From DATAYF01 sp036272735 (GTDB lineage Bacteria > Chloroflexota > Ktedonobacteria > Ktedonobacterales > Ktedonobacteraceae): a stretch of 9,594 nt of DNA. Positions 1-6,128 of this stretch are shown in pieces. Under the pieces are notes generated by a model that was not told the DNA's origin, ran no database searches, and worked only from the letters and a program-made list of their open reading frames with translations. The DNA lies in NCBI GenBank assembly GCA_036272735.1, contig DATAYF010000700.1, forward strand, positions 1 to 9,594, written 5' to 3'. Within the stretch, counting starts at the first letter, position 1. Each line of letters opens with the position of its first letter. Position numbers and translations under genes: made by a program.

Positions 1-88
1 AAAGGGGGTTAGCGCTGACGTATAAAGGAAGATTGATGGTTTGGCCAAACCATCAATCTTCCTTTATACGTCAGCGCTAACCCCCTTT
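1..88. repeat. Perfect 88-bp zero-loop palindrome at the end of the monooxygenase gene
   Basis: Bases 1-44 are exactly the reverse complement of 45-88, with no loop; the centre is TTGG|CCAA. The inner 48 bp (21-68, beginning TATAAAG) belong to the same family as the palindrome at 7114-7161. The outer 20 bp on each side are private to this copy. The right outer arm contains the stop codon of the monooxygenase gene (77-79) and its last codons, so the left arm carries an inverted copy of a gene end. In RNA from either strand it would form a very stable hairpin, so a bidirectional terminator or 3' stabiliser is the simplest role. It begins at the window edge, so it may extend further left; an assembly fold-back cannot be excluded from the window alone. 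Confidence 0.85.
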
Positions 89-382
89 TCCACCAACTGG
101 CAGTACGTCGATCTTTTGTGGGGAAGCGGCTAAAAGCGGGAGGACTTGCTTGATAGCCTCCTGCGCGCCCTCGATAGTTAGCGATGCATCGTGCTCTTCC
201 TGACTCCTCCATATCTCGGTCACCCATACACTCTCTGGTTCGGCTGGTGACGTGTTAATAAGGTACAACTCGCATCCTGCCACTTTCTCGACAGAAGCTG
301 CCGCGCTCAAAAGGTGTTCGACAAGGGCATCGCGCTGCCCAGGCAGCGCGGTGAATTTAACATAGCATCCATATGCCTGCAT
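77..382 (-). CDS. ABM-family (putative quinol) monooxygenase, 101 aa
   Basis: A small protein of about 100 residues with the layout of antibiotic biosynthesis monooxygenase (ABM) domain proteins. It opens with a beta strand (YVKFTALPGQ), then a helix rich in Ala/Leu/Glu, a central strand pair ending in VWVTEIWRSQEEHDASL, and a closing strand (IDVLPV). Family members act as cofactor-free oxygenases on quinols or polyketides, or as stress-linked dimeric proteins; the substrate cannot be told here. The ATG at 382 is chosen because AGGAG lies 6 nt upstream (389-393). A longer in-frame reading exists but would overlap the neighbouring gene. It lies 29 nt downstream of the epoxide hydrolase gene on the same strand, so the two are probably cotranscribed. 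The last codons, GGKGG and stop, lie inside or next to the palindromic arm. Confidence 0.85.
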   Translation of the reverse strand: MQAYGCYVKFTALPGQRDALVEHLLSAAASVEKVAGCELYLINTSPAEPESVWVTEIWRSQEEHDASLTIEGAQEAIKQVLPLLAASPQKIDVLPVGGKGG

Positions 383-411
383 ACGCTTCTCCTCTTGTTG
401 GGCTTTCAATT

Positions 412-1542
412 TTAGCTGGCAGCATGGAGGCGACCAAAGAACGCTTGTATATCCTCGGCTAGCAACTCCGGTTCCTCCATGGCAGCGAAGTGGCCGCCTC
501 GTGGCATCTCCGTCCAGTGCTCTAAGCGTAGCCTGCGCTCCACCCATTCGCGCGGCGGCGGGTTGAGATCTTGCGGGAAGGATGCAAACGCTGCTGGCAC
601 ATCTGGGAGCCGTTGCAGCTTTTGTGGTGGGTTCTCGGCATAGGTGCGCATCGACGAATTGATCGTTTCAGTCACCCAATAGATCATGATGTTGGTAAGC
701 AGGTCGTCTTTGCTCATTGGTCGCCTGCTATCGGTCCACGCGTGAAACTTTTCCGCGATCCAGGCCGCTAAACCAGCAGGCGAGTCGTTCAGACCATACG
801 CCAGTGTTTGTGGCCTAGTTCCTTGAATCATGTAGTAACCACCCTCGCGCATGCTCCACTGCTGGACCGCGCCCAGGTAGCGCTTCTCGTTCTCTGACAA
901 TTCTGCTGGGTCCGGGGTCCAGGCATAATGGCCGATGTAGGTCAGGTGGATGCCGACCAGCAGATCGGGATGCAGCGACGCCAGGTGCTGCGTGACTATG
1001 GCACCAAAGTCCCCGCCAGCGGCGGCAAAATGCTGGTAGCCAAGCACATCGGTCATCAAGCGTGCCCACAGGTCGGCGGTTCGTGCCAGCGTCATCCCGC
1101 GCTCACGTGGGCGGTCGGAGAAGCCATACCCTGGCAGTGATGGCACGATTACGTCGAACGAGTTGGCGGGATCGCCGCCGTGGGCTGCTGGATCGGTGAG
1201 CAGCGGAATTAGCTTCATGATTTCGAAAAACGAACCGGGCCAGCCATGCGTGATAATAATCGGTGTTGGGTTTGGTCCCTTGCCATGCTCGTGAATAAAG
1301 TGGATGCCCATACCATCGATCTCGGCGCGAAATTGCGCAGACTGGTTGAGCTTCGCCTCTTGTGCTCGCCAATCGAATTTGTGCTGCCAGTAGTCCACAA
1401 GCTCCTTCAGATATCCTAAATTCGTGCCGTAATCCCAGCCTGCCCCCTCCAACTCATCAGGCCAGCGCGTGTGTTCCAGGCGCTCATGTAGATCATCAAG
1501 TGTTGCTTGTGGAACCTGAATACTGAAAGGTTGCATACTCAT
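412..1542 (-). CDS. Epoxide hydrolase (EHN-type alpha/beta hydrolase), 376 aa
   Basis: Hydrolyses epoxides to diols through a covalent ester intermediate and is probably cytosolic. The first ~95 residues match the epoxide hydrolase N-terminal domain (FSIQVPQATLDDLHERL, TRWPDE, a YLKELVDYW helix). An alpha/beta hydrolase core follows: oxyanion motif HGWPGS from residue 99, LPGYGFSDRP, nucleophile D178 in GGDFGA, and H351 in MPRGGHFAAMEEPELLAEDI. The charge-relay acid is probably D325 in FPQDL, where relatives often have Glu. The length is typical for the family. I start at the ATG at 1542 because AAGGAG (1555-1560) lies 12 nt upstream; a GTG at 1563 would place that site inside the gene. First gene of a two-gene minus-strand unit with the ABM monooxygenase. 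Juvenile hormone or microsomal-type epoxide hydrolases are the named relatives; the natural substrate is unknown. Confidence 0.93.
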   Translation of the reverse strand: MSMQPFSIQVPQATLDDLHERLEHTRWPDELEGAGWDYGTNLGYLKELVDYWQHKFDWRAQEAKLNQSAQFRAEIDGMGIHFIHEHGKGPNPTPIIITHGWPGSFFEIMKLIPLLTDPAAHGGDPANSFDVIVPSLPGYGFSDRPRERGMTLARTADLWARLMTDVLGYQHFAAAGGDFGAIVTQHLASLHPDLLVGIHLTYIGHYAWTPDPAELSENEKRYLGAVQQWSMREGGYYMIQGTRPQTLAYGLNDSPAGLAAWIAEKFHAWTDSRRPMSKDDLLTNIMIYWVTETINSSMRTYAENPPQKLQRLPDVPAAFASFPQDLNPPPREWVERRLRLEHWTEMPRGGHFAAMEEPELLAEDIQAFFGRLHAAS

Positions 1543-1589
1543 AATAGGTCGTTGCTCCTTCACACTCTTTTGACGTATCTTCTAGATGC

Positions 1590-1598
1590 ATCATAACA
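1590..1598 (-). promoter_or_regulatory. Candidate extended -10 promoter for the epoxide hydrolase/monooxygenase unit
   Basis: On the minus strand the sequence reads TGT-TATGAT, an extended -10 element (TGn followed by a 5/6 match to TATAAT). No good -35 hexamer lies 16-18 nt upstream, as is common for extended -10 promoters. Transcription would start near 1583, giving a leader of about 40 nt before the ATG at 1542. Confidence 0.35.
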
Positions 1599-1636
1599 TG
1601 CAAAGCGGACAAAATCGGTCCTTGTTCTAACGATTA

Positions 1637-1679
1637 GCTAGAGGATCGTTGCCTTTAAAAGCAAAATTGGCTTTCTAGC
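1637..1679. repeat. Nested inverted repeat in the divergent intergenic region
   Basis: Outer arms GCTAGA (1637-1642) and TCTAGC (1674-1679) flank an inner near-palindrome at 1649-1664 (TTGCCTTT/AAAAGCAA, 7 of 8 pairs). The position between divergent genes suits a regulator binding site, but no regulator gene is in the window and the arms are short enough to arise by chance. Confidence 0.35.
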
Positions 1680-1827
1680 ATTCGTGCACTTTTTACCTGC
1701 ATATTGTAGGAAACCGAAAAAGACGAGCGAGCAATTGGCCTGCGTTTTATTGTAATATAAAGGCTCAGGGAGATACCCGTCCTCCGCGTATCCGGTAACG
1801 TTTTCACGAGGAAGTGCAAGCTATCCA

Positions 1828-1857
1828 TTGTGAGATGACGATGGGCTATTTTATGCT
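1828..1857 (+). promoter_or_regulatory. Candidate promoter for the leader ORF and aldo/keto reductase
   Basis: TTGTGA (1828-1833) and TATGCT (1852-1857) are separated by 18 nt. Each hexamer has about four matches to consensus. A start near 1864 would leave about 20 nt before the leader ATG at 1884. This is moderate evidence only. Confidence 0.35.
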
Positions 1858-1883
1858 TTTATGATCTCCCGGAAGGAGCTACG

Positions 1884-1934
1884 ATGATGGACCTGTTCAT
1901 TCTAAAGCTCACATTCATTGTTCTAATTCAGTAG
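1884..1934 (+). CDS. Probable 16-aa hydrophobic leader peptide upstream of the aldo/keto reductase
   Basis: A complete short ORF encodes MMDLFILKLTFIVLIQ. It has a strong Shine-Dalgarno site, AAGGAG at 1873-1878, 5 nt before the ATG, as good as any in the window. The TAG stop (1932-1934) is 17 nt before the reductase ATG and runs into its ribosome binding site, AGGAG at 1940-1944. The reading frame differs from that of the reductase. The peptide is almost entirely hydrophobic with a single Asp and Lys. Placement suggests a translated leader that couples or tunes reductase translation, or a tiny membrane peptide. There is no run of one codon typical of amino-acid attenuators. Conservation in relatives would decide whether it is real. 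Confidence 0.45.
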   Translation: MMDLFILKLTFIVLIQ

Positions 1935-1951
1935 AAGAGAGGAGCAACCCG

Positions 1952-2995
1952 ATGGAATATAGGCAGCTCGGCGGTTCCGGTCTGAAAGTTTCTGCGCTTA
2001 GCTTTGGGACGGCTACCTTTGGCGGCGGAAACGCTTTTTTTCGTGCCTGGGGTAGTACCGATGTGGCCGAGGCAAGCCGCCTGGTTGATATCTGCCTGGA
2101 GGCAGGCGTCAATCTGTTCGATACGGCGGATACCTACTCTGGAGGCCTGTCGGAAGAGGTTCTTGGCAAGGCTATTGCAGGACGGCGAGACCAGTTGCTG
2201 ATTTCAACGAAGGCAACTTTCCGGATGGGCGATGGACCGAACGAACTGGGTTCCTCACGCTATCACCTGATCAGGAGCTGTGAGGACAGTCTGCGCAGGC
2301 TGAATACGGATCATATCGATATCTACACGATGCATGGCTTCGACGCGCTTACCCCTGTCGAGGAAACGCTGCGTACGCTTGATACCCTGGTACAAAGCGG
2401 TAAGGTACGCTATATCGCCTGTTCCAATTTCTCTGGCTGGCATCTGATGAAATCTCTTGCCACCGCGCAGACCTACGGCTGGACGCGCTACGTGGCTCAC
2501 CAGGCTTTTTATTCCCTGGCCGGGCGCGAGTACGAATGGGAACTCATGCCGCTCGCCCTCGACCAGAAGGTCGGCACTATCGTCTGGAGTCCTCTGGCTT
2601 CCGGGTTGCTATCGGGAAAGGTCCGCCGCAACCAGCCAGCCCCTGAGGGCACTCGAGTGCAGCAGATAGGCTCAGAGGGATCACACATACCTGATGAGAA
2701 AGTGTACGAGATCGTAGATGTCCTCGATGCAATCGCCGAGGAGACAGGCAAGTCGATAGCTCAGATTGCCCTGAACTGGTTGTTGCAGCGTCCCACGGTG
2801 GCAAGCGTCATCGTTGGCGCTCGCAACGAGGAGCAGCTCAAGCATAACCTTGGCGCAGTCGACTGGAATCTCACTGCCGAGCAGGTCGCGAAGCTCGACA
2901 GGGCCAGCGAGATCACTACAATATATCCTTACTGGCATCAGCGACCCTTCGCTGAGCGCAACCCTCTGTCTGTCCCTTCTTATAAAGAGCGATAA
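1952..2995 (+). CDS. Aldo/keto reductase, 347 aa
   Basis: NAD(P)H-dependent reduction of aldehydes or ketones on a TIM barrel, in the cytosol. The full catalytic tetrad is present: D57 (NLFDTAD), Y62 (DTYSGG), K87 (ISTKATF) and H128 (YTMHGF). It starts with the usual YRQLGGSGLKVSALSFGTATFGG. Cofactor-binding segments are visible near the C-terminus: WSPLASGLLSGK and VIVGARNEEQLKHNL. Length and style resemble the YajO/aryl-alcohol dehydrogenase-like group; the substrate is unknown. The ATG at 1952 is set by AGGAG 7 nt upstream. It is divergent from the epoxide hydrolase unit, so the three may serve related detoxification chemistry, which is inference. Likely monocistronic: it is followed by a stem-loop at 3025-3095 and a long spacer. 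Confidence 0.95.
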   Translation: MEYRQLGGSGLKVSALSFGTATFGGGNAFFRAWGSTDVAEASRLVDICLEAGVNLFDTADTYSGGLSEEVLGKAIAGRRDQLLISTKATFRMGDGPNELGSSRYHLIRSCEDSLRRLNTDHIDIYTMHGFDALTPVEETLRTLDTLVQSGKVRYIACSNFSGWHLMKSLATAQTYGWTRYVAHQAFYSLAGREYEWELMPLALDQKVGTIVWSPLASGLLSGKVRRNQPAPEGTRVQQIGSEGSHIPDEKVYEIVDVLDAIAEETGKSIAQIALNWLLQRPTVASVIVGARNEEQLKHNLGAVDWNLTAEQVAKLDRASEITTIYPYWHQRPFAERNPLSVPSYKER

Positions 2996-3024
2996 GAATA
3001 AGAGCGTTGAGAGATTGAGCTATG

Positions 3025-3095
3025 TTTCTGGTAGGAGTGCAAGAATTTTTGAGCCGAGAAAATGGAGCAGGTAATTTTTGCACTCCTACCGGAAA
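3025..3095 (+). terminator. Long stem-loop after the aldo/keto reductase
   Basis: Arms 3025-3047 and 3073-3095 form a 23-bp stem around a 25-nt loop; the core is GGTAGGAGTGC against GCACTCCTACC. Two positions are G-U pairs in plus-strand RNA but would be A-C mismatches in minus-strand RNA, so the structure favours plus-strand transcripts, in agreement with the upstream gene. There is no U tract, so it may be a 3' stabiliser rather than a classical terminator. Confidence 0.6.
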
Positions 3096-3337
3096 TCTTC
3101 TTTGGGTCAAATCTGAGCGGTTACCGTGTGGTAATGAGCTCGTTGACGACATTCGATTGGACAAGTTCTTCTTTACCACACTAACTATACGAACGTAGCA
3201 GGCGCAAGCCTTCATGCACGAAGCTTGCACAGGGCGTTACCTGTAAATTTTAGGGCACTGGTGATACAATCTTGTATAGTCTACGTTGTTGCTTATGCTG
3301 TTACTACCGTTGAGATTATTTTCCGCGAGGGGGTATT
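3096..3337. other. Spacer before phosphofructokinase with further inverted repeats
   Basis: I see no convincing coding sequence. It holds an inverted repeat GTGTGGTAA/TTACCACAC (3126-3134 and 3173-3181, 38 nt apart) and a compact hairpin at 3204-3228 (GCAAG and CTTC pairing with GAAG and CTTGC, one bulged C, 6-nt loop). The phosphofructokinase promoter must lie near 3260-3300. Confidence 0.5.
3264..3299 (+). promoter_or_regulatory. Weak promoter/operator candidate for phosphofructokinase
   Basis: An inverted repeat ATACAA-TC-TTGTAT (3264-3277) overlaps possible promoter hexamers: TATAGT at 3275-3280 as a -10, or TTGTAT (3272-3277) as a -35 with TATGCT (3294-3299) 16 nt on. Neither pairing is strong. 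The dyad next to a -10 is where a repressor could sit, but no regulator is identified. Confidence 0.28.
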
Positions 3338-4552
3338 ATGTCAGAACGTGTTTCTCAACCTATCCGTTCGTTAGGGGTGTTGACGGGAGGTGGCGATGTT
3401 CCTGGCTTAAATGCTGCTATTAAGGCATTAGTCTATCGCGCGGAGCAGATGGGTATTCGTGTGATGGGGTTACGTGCCGGGTGGGGAGGGATTGCACTGC
3501 TGGATCGCTCCCGTGGTCAGGATGCTCTGATTTTTCGGTCAGATGCTCCCGATACCTGGCAAGACGGCTACCTTATGCCATTGACTCGCCTCAATACACG
3601 CAACATCGAGCGCCAGGGCGGCACAATTCTTCAGTCGACGCGCACCAATCCCGCTCACCTGCGCGTGGGTGATCTTCCCCCTCACTTACAATCCTATGCT
3701 CAAGGCCATCAGCCTGATGATCATGTTGATGTCACCGCTGAAGTTTTGGCAAACCTGGATTTTCTGCATCTGGATGGCCTGGTCGTGATCGGCGGCGATG
3801 ATACCCTGAGTTACGCCGCGACGCTGGACGCGAAAGGCGTTCCCGTCTGGGGTATTCCCAAGACTATGGATAATGATGTACACGGCACCGACTATTGTAT
3901 CGGCTTCCAGACCGCGATTAGCCGCGCAACCGAGTTTATTAATCGTATTCGCTCGGTCGCCAGTTCGCATCGCCATACCGTGCTGTTTCGTATGTTTGGC
4001 CGTGATGCTGGTTTTACCGCTTTGGAAACGGCTACCGTGACGTGGGCGGATCGCCTGATTATTCCTGAAGTTCCGGCGTCGATTGATACGCTGGCCGACT
4101 TGATCGTGCAGGATCGTCGCAATCCCGAAGGCTACTCCACAGTCATTCTTTCGGAAGGGGCCAACCTTGGCGTGACTGTACCTGAAGTCGGCTCGGCCGA
4201 TGCCTATGGACATCGCAAAAAGGCCAATGTCGCTGAATTCCTGGCTGAACAACTGGCTACTCGCTTGCCAAACATTCGGTTTCTGCCAATTGACCTGACT
4301 TACTTCTTGCGTAGTGGCGAGCCGGAAGTCTATGACAAGCACATGGCAATCTTTTACACCAACCTGGTGATGAGCCTGGTCGAAAAAGGGACGCATGGCG
4401 TGATGGCGGCGCATCGCGATGGTATCTACGTGTGTACAGATATTCCAGGAAAAAACCTGCCTCCTCGGCGCGTCAACCCCGACGATTATCACGCCACGCA
4501 GTATCGCCCTCGCTTCGAGCATATTATCGGGCCATATGTGCCTCAATCATAG
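3338..4552 (+). CDS. pfkA: 6-phosphofructokinase, probably pyrophosphate-type, 404 aa
   Basis: Phosphorylates fructose 6-phosphate to fructose 1,6-bisphosphate in glycolysis, in the cytosol. Visible motifs are the phosphate-donor loop GGGDVPGLN (17-25), GGTILQSTRTNP, GGDDT (152-156), PKTMDND (174-180, catalytic base D178), FGRDAG (220-225) and PEVPASID. In ATP-dependent enzymes the two selectivity positions are Gly (GGDGS and PGTIDND in E. coli PfkA). Here they are Asp155 and Lys175, the pair known from PPi-dependent family members, so a reversible PPi-dependent enzyme is inferred. At 404 aa it is longer than the ~320 aa bacterial ATP enzyme, with extra sequence at residues 70-125 and at the C-terminus. 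The start is fixed by GAGGGGG at 3327-3333. A 286-codon open frame runs antisense to it and is ignored. Followed by its own terminator; apparently monocistronic. Confidence 0.95.
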   Translation: MSERVSQPIRSLGVLTGGGDVPGLNAAIKALVYRAEQMGIRVMGLRAGWGGIALLDRSRGQDALIFRSDAPDTWQDGYLMPLTRLNTRNIERQGGTILQSTRTNPAHLRVGDLPPHLQSYAQGHQPDDHVDVTAEVLANLDFLHLDGLVVIGGDDTLSYAATLDAKGVPVWGIPKTMDNDVHGTDYCIGFQTAISRATEFINRIRSVASSHRHTVLFRMFGRDAGFTALETATVTWADRLIIPEVPASIDTLADLIVQDRRNPEGYSTVILSEGANLGVTVPEVGSADAYGHRKKANVAEFLAEQLATRLPNIRFLPIDLTYFLRSGEPEVYDKHMAIFYTNLVMSLVEKGTHGVMAAHRDGIYVCTDIPGKNLPPRRVNPDDYHATQYRPRFEHIIGPYVPQS

Positions 4553-4569
4553 ACTGCCATGCCATGGTA

Positions 4570-4592
4570 GCGGCCTCCCTTGCGGGGGCCGT
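4570..4592 (+). terminator. Stem-loop terminator after phosphofructokinase
   Basis: CGGCCTCC (4571-4578) pairs with GGGGGCCG (4584-4591) around a 5-nt loop, with one G-U pair and a further G-U at the base. It is GC-rich and starts 18 nt after the stop codon. No clear U tract follows, so termination efficiency is uncertain. Confidence 0.6.
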
Positions 4593-4632
4593 ATGCGACT
4601 GTTGAAAAGCCCTGCCCTGATTGGGCGCTATT

Positions 4633-4662
4633 TTGACGAATTCAGGTTCCCTCGCTTATAAT
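4633..4662 (+). promoter_or_regulatory. Strong sigma70-type promoter for the cardiolipin synthase-like gene
   Basis: TTGACG (4633-4638) and a perfect TATAAT (4657-4662) are separated by 18 nt, the best match to consensus on the plus strand. Transcription would start near 4669, leaving a leader of about 100 nt before the ATG at 4768 that contains the structure at 4692-4746. Confidence 0.75.
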
Positions 4663-4691
4663 ACCTATCTATACGTTTTCAAGCACTAGCA

Positions 4692-4746
4692 AGGTTGTGA
4701 AGGGCCACCGTCGCAGGTGGCTAGCATATGATAATGGTCACAACCT
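4692..4746 (+). promoter_or_regulatory. Structured 5' leader of the cardiolipin synthase-like mRNA
   Basis: A 9-bp outer stem, AGGTTGTGA (4692-4700) with TCACAACCT (4738-4746), encloses an inner hairpin, GCCACC (4704-4709) with GGTGGC (4716-4721). It lies wholly between the strong promoter and the start codon. The outer stem ends right beside GGTGAG (4747-4752), a weak ribosome-binding candidate, so folding could affect translation. I do not recognise a known riboswitch class. Confidence 0.5.
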
Positions 4747-4767
4747 GGTGAGCGAGCAACTATTCTT

Positions 4768-6042
4768 ATGCGTATGTCAAAAAAAACAATATTAGATAAC
4801 CTAAATTCACATCGTCTGTCTATTCTGAAACTTGTCAGGACCGCCCTCATTTCGCTGGCGATTACACAAGCCGTTACGGCTTTTGTGCTCTTGCTTGTCT
4901 CTTCGTTGCGCAATCGGCACAAGTACCAATATAGCTTTCCGCATGTCGAATCAGCCGAAGTAGAGGTCGGTCAAAATAAGCTCCAACTGTATTGCTACGG
5001 TCGCGAACTCTACGCTGCTATGCTTGCGGCCATCGATAATGCGCGGGAGACGATCTACTTAGAATCGTTTATCTGGAAAGATGACGCCCTTGGTCAAGAG
5101 TTTAAGGAGCACCTTATGCGCAAGGCCGCCGAAGGTGTCTCGGTTTACGTTATCTACGACGGCTTTGGAAACCTTGTGGTTCCTCGTGCCTTTAAAAATC
5201 CCGCGTCGTTTCATCCTGTGCATGCCCTGGGCTATCAGTCTATTCGTCGCTTCTGGCATATTATTGATCCGCGCCACTACGCTCTCGATCATCGCAAATT
5301 GTTGGCGGTGGATGGAACCATCGGTTTTATCGGTGGCTACAACCTTGGCAGCCTCTACGCTATGTCATGGCGTGACACACATCTGCGTATCGAAGGGCCT
5401 GCCGCTGCTGATATTGCTCAATCATTTATCGATTTTTGGAACCGTTCTTGTCGTAAATATAACAAGATTACGCGCCGCTACCAGCGTCATTTTGATCCCT
5501 TGATCACTTTGTGGGGCAACGATGCTTTGCGCCTGACCTTCCCGATCCGCGACATGTATATTGAAAATATTGATCGTGCCGAACATACGATTCTGCTGAC
5601 GAACGCGTATTTTGTACCCGATCACACGCTTTTGGACGCGCTCAAAGCAGCGGCCAGTCGTGGCGTCGATGTGCGTATTCTGGTGCCGTGGATCTCTAAC
5701 CACATCATCGTTGATTGGGTCTCACATGGCTATTTTTCGGAATGCCTCAAAGCGGGCATCCGTATTTTTGGCTATCGTCACACGATGCTGCACGCGAAAA
5801 CCTGTACCATTGATGGTCAATGGTCTACCATTGGCACTGCTAACCTTGATCGTTTAAGCTCCATTGGCAACTTTGAGATTAATGTTGAGGTTTTCAGTCG
5901 CGAATTCGCGCAACAGATGCAGCAACTTTTTGCCTGCGATACCGCCGATATGTGCGAGATTACTCTCGAAAGTTGGCACCATCGCTCCTGGTACGCCAAA
6001 TTTGCGGAACGTATCCTATCCCCTCTGCGTTTTATTAGCTGA
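4768..6042 (+). CDS. cls: Phospholipase D-family cardiolipin synthase-like protein, 424 aa
   Basis: Likely joins two phosphatidylglycerols to make cardiolipin, or otherwise transfers phosphatidyl groups at the membrane. Two complete HKD motifs are present: HRKLLAVD (H175, K177, D182), followed by GFIGGYN, and HAKTCTID (H342, K344, D349), followed by STIGTANLD. The first domain has the typical opening AIDNARETIYLESFIWKDD. One N-terminal membrane segment spans about residues 25-46, after a basic start, so the catalytic part is membrane-tethered; bacterial ClsA has two such segments, so this is nearer the ClsB/short type in layout. An ATG at 4774 is an alternative start; neither has a strong ribosome binding site, in contrast to other genes here. 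A wall carboxypeptidase follows 86 nt downstream on the same strand. Substrate is inferred from the family. Confidence 0.9.
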   Translation: MRMSKKTILDNLNSHRLSILKLVRTALISLAITQAVTAFVLLLVSSLRNRHKYQYSFPHVESAEVEVGQNKLQLYCYGRELYAAMLAAIDNARETIYLESFIWKDDALGQEFKEHLMRKAAEGVSVYVIYDGFGNLVVPRAFKNPASFHPVHALGYQSIRRFWHIIDPRHYALDHRKLLAVDGTIGFIGGYNLGSLYAMSWRDTHLRIEGPAAADIAQSFIDFWNRSCRKYNKITRRYQRHFDPLITLWGNDALRLTFPIRDMYIENIDRAEHTILLTNAYFVPDHTLLDALKAAASRGVDVRILVPWISNHIIVDWVSHGYFSECLKAGIRIFGYRHTMLHAKTCTIDGQWSTIGTANLDRLSSIGNFEINVEVFSREFAQQMQQLFACDTADMCEITLESWHHRSWYAKFAERILSPLRFIS

Positions 6043-6059
6043 TATTTCTGACTACATAC

Positions 6060-6092
6060 CCGAAGGTCTGAGCGCAATGCTCAGACCTTCGG
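6060..6092 (+). terminator. Perfect 14-bp hairpin between the PLD and carboxypeptidase genes
   Basis: The left arm (6060-6073) and right arm (6079-6092) are perfectly complementary around GCAAT. The sequence after it is AACAAAGC, with no U tract. Only 36 nt separate it from the next start codon and I see no promoter there. It may be a partial terminator that sets the ratio of the two proteins, or an mRNA processing or stability element within an operon. Confidence 0.6.
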
Positions 6093-6128
6093 AACAAAGC
6101 ACCAACTACAGTTTTGGAGTATATTGCT

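Larger units (their letters stand above)
1543..1883. other. Divergent control region between epoxide hydrolase and leader/reductase genes
   Basis: No credible coding sequence is seen here. The region is AT-rich relative to its flanks and must hold promoters for both directions. Candidates are an extended -10 on the minus strand at 1590-1598 and a TTGTGA/TATGCT pair on the plus strand at 1828-1857. A nested inverted repeat lies at 1637-1679. The rest (about 1680-1825) shows AT-rich blocks, including ATATAAAG near 1756, but no structure I would name. Confidence 0.6.

Noticed and set aside
1..88. Terminal inverted repeat of an insertion sequence or hairpin telomere
   Set aside because: No transposase, partner repeat or target duplication is seen, and a related palindrome lies deep inside the window at 7113-7162, which fits a dispersed gene-end element better.
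383..547. Longer monooxygenase reading extending upstream to 547
   Set aside because: It would overlap the end of the epoxide hydrolase gene by over 100 nt, and the ATG at 382 has its own AGGAG site at ideal spacing.
1772..1792. Short dyad GATAC/GTATC in the divergent region
   Set aside because: Five-base arms with an 11-nt gap are expected by chance in a region of this size.
2916..3230. Minus-strand 104-codon frame covering the reductase 3' end and spacer
   Set aside because: It overlaps the reductase coding end and the RNA-like inverted repeats, and its product has no recognisable feature.
3686..4546. A 286-codon open frame antisense to phosphofructokinase
   Set aside because: The opposite strand encodes a full family-matching phosphofructokinase. 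The antisense product resembles no family and has no convincing ribosome binding site; it is a codon-bias shadow.
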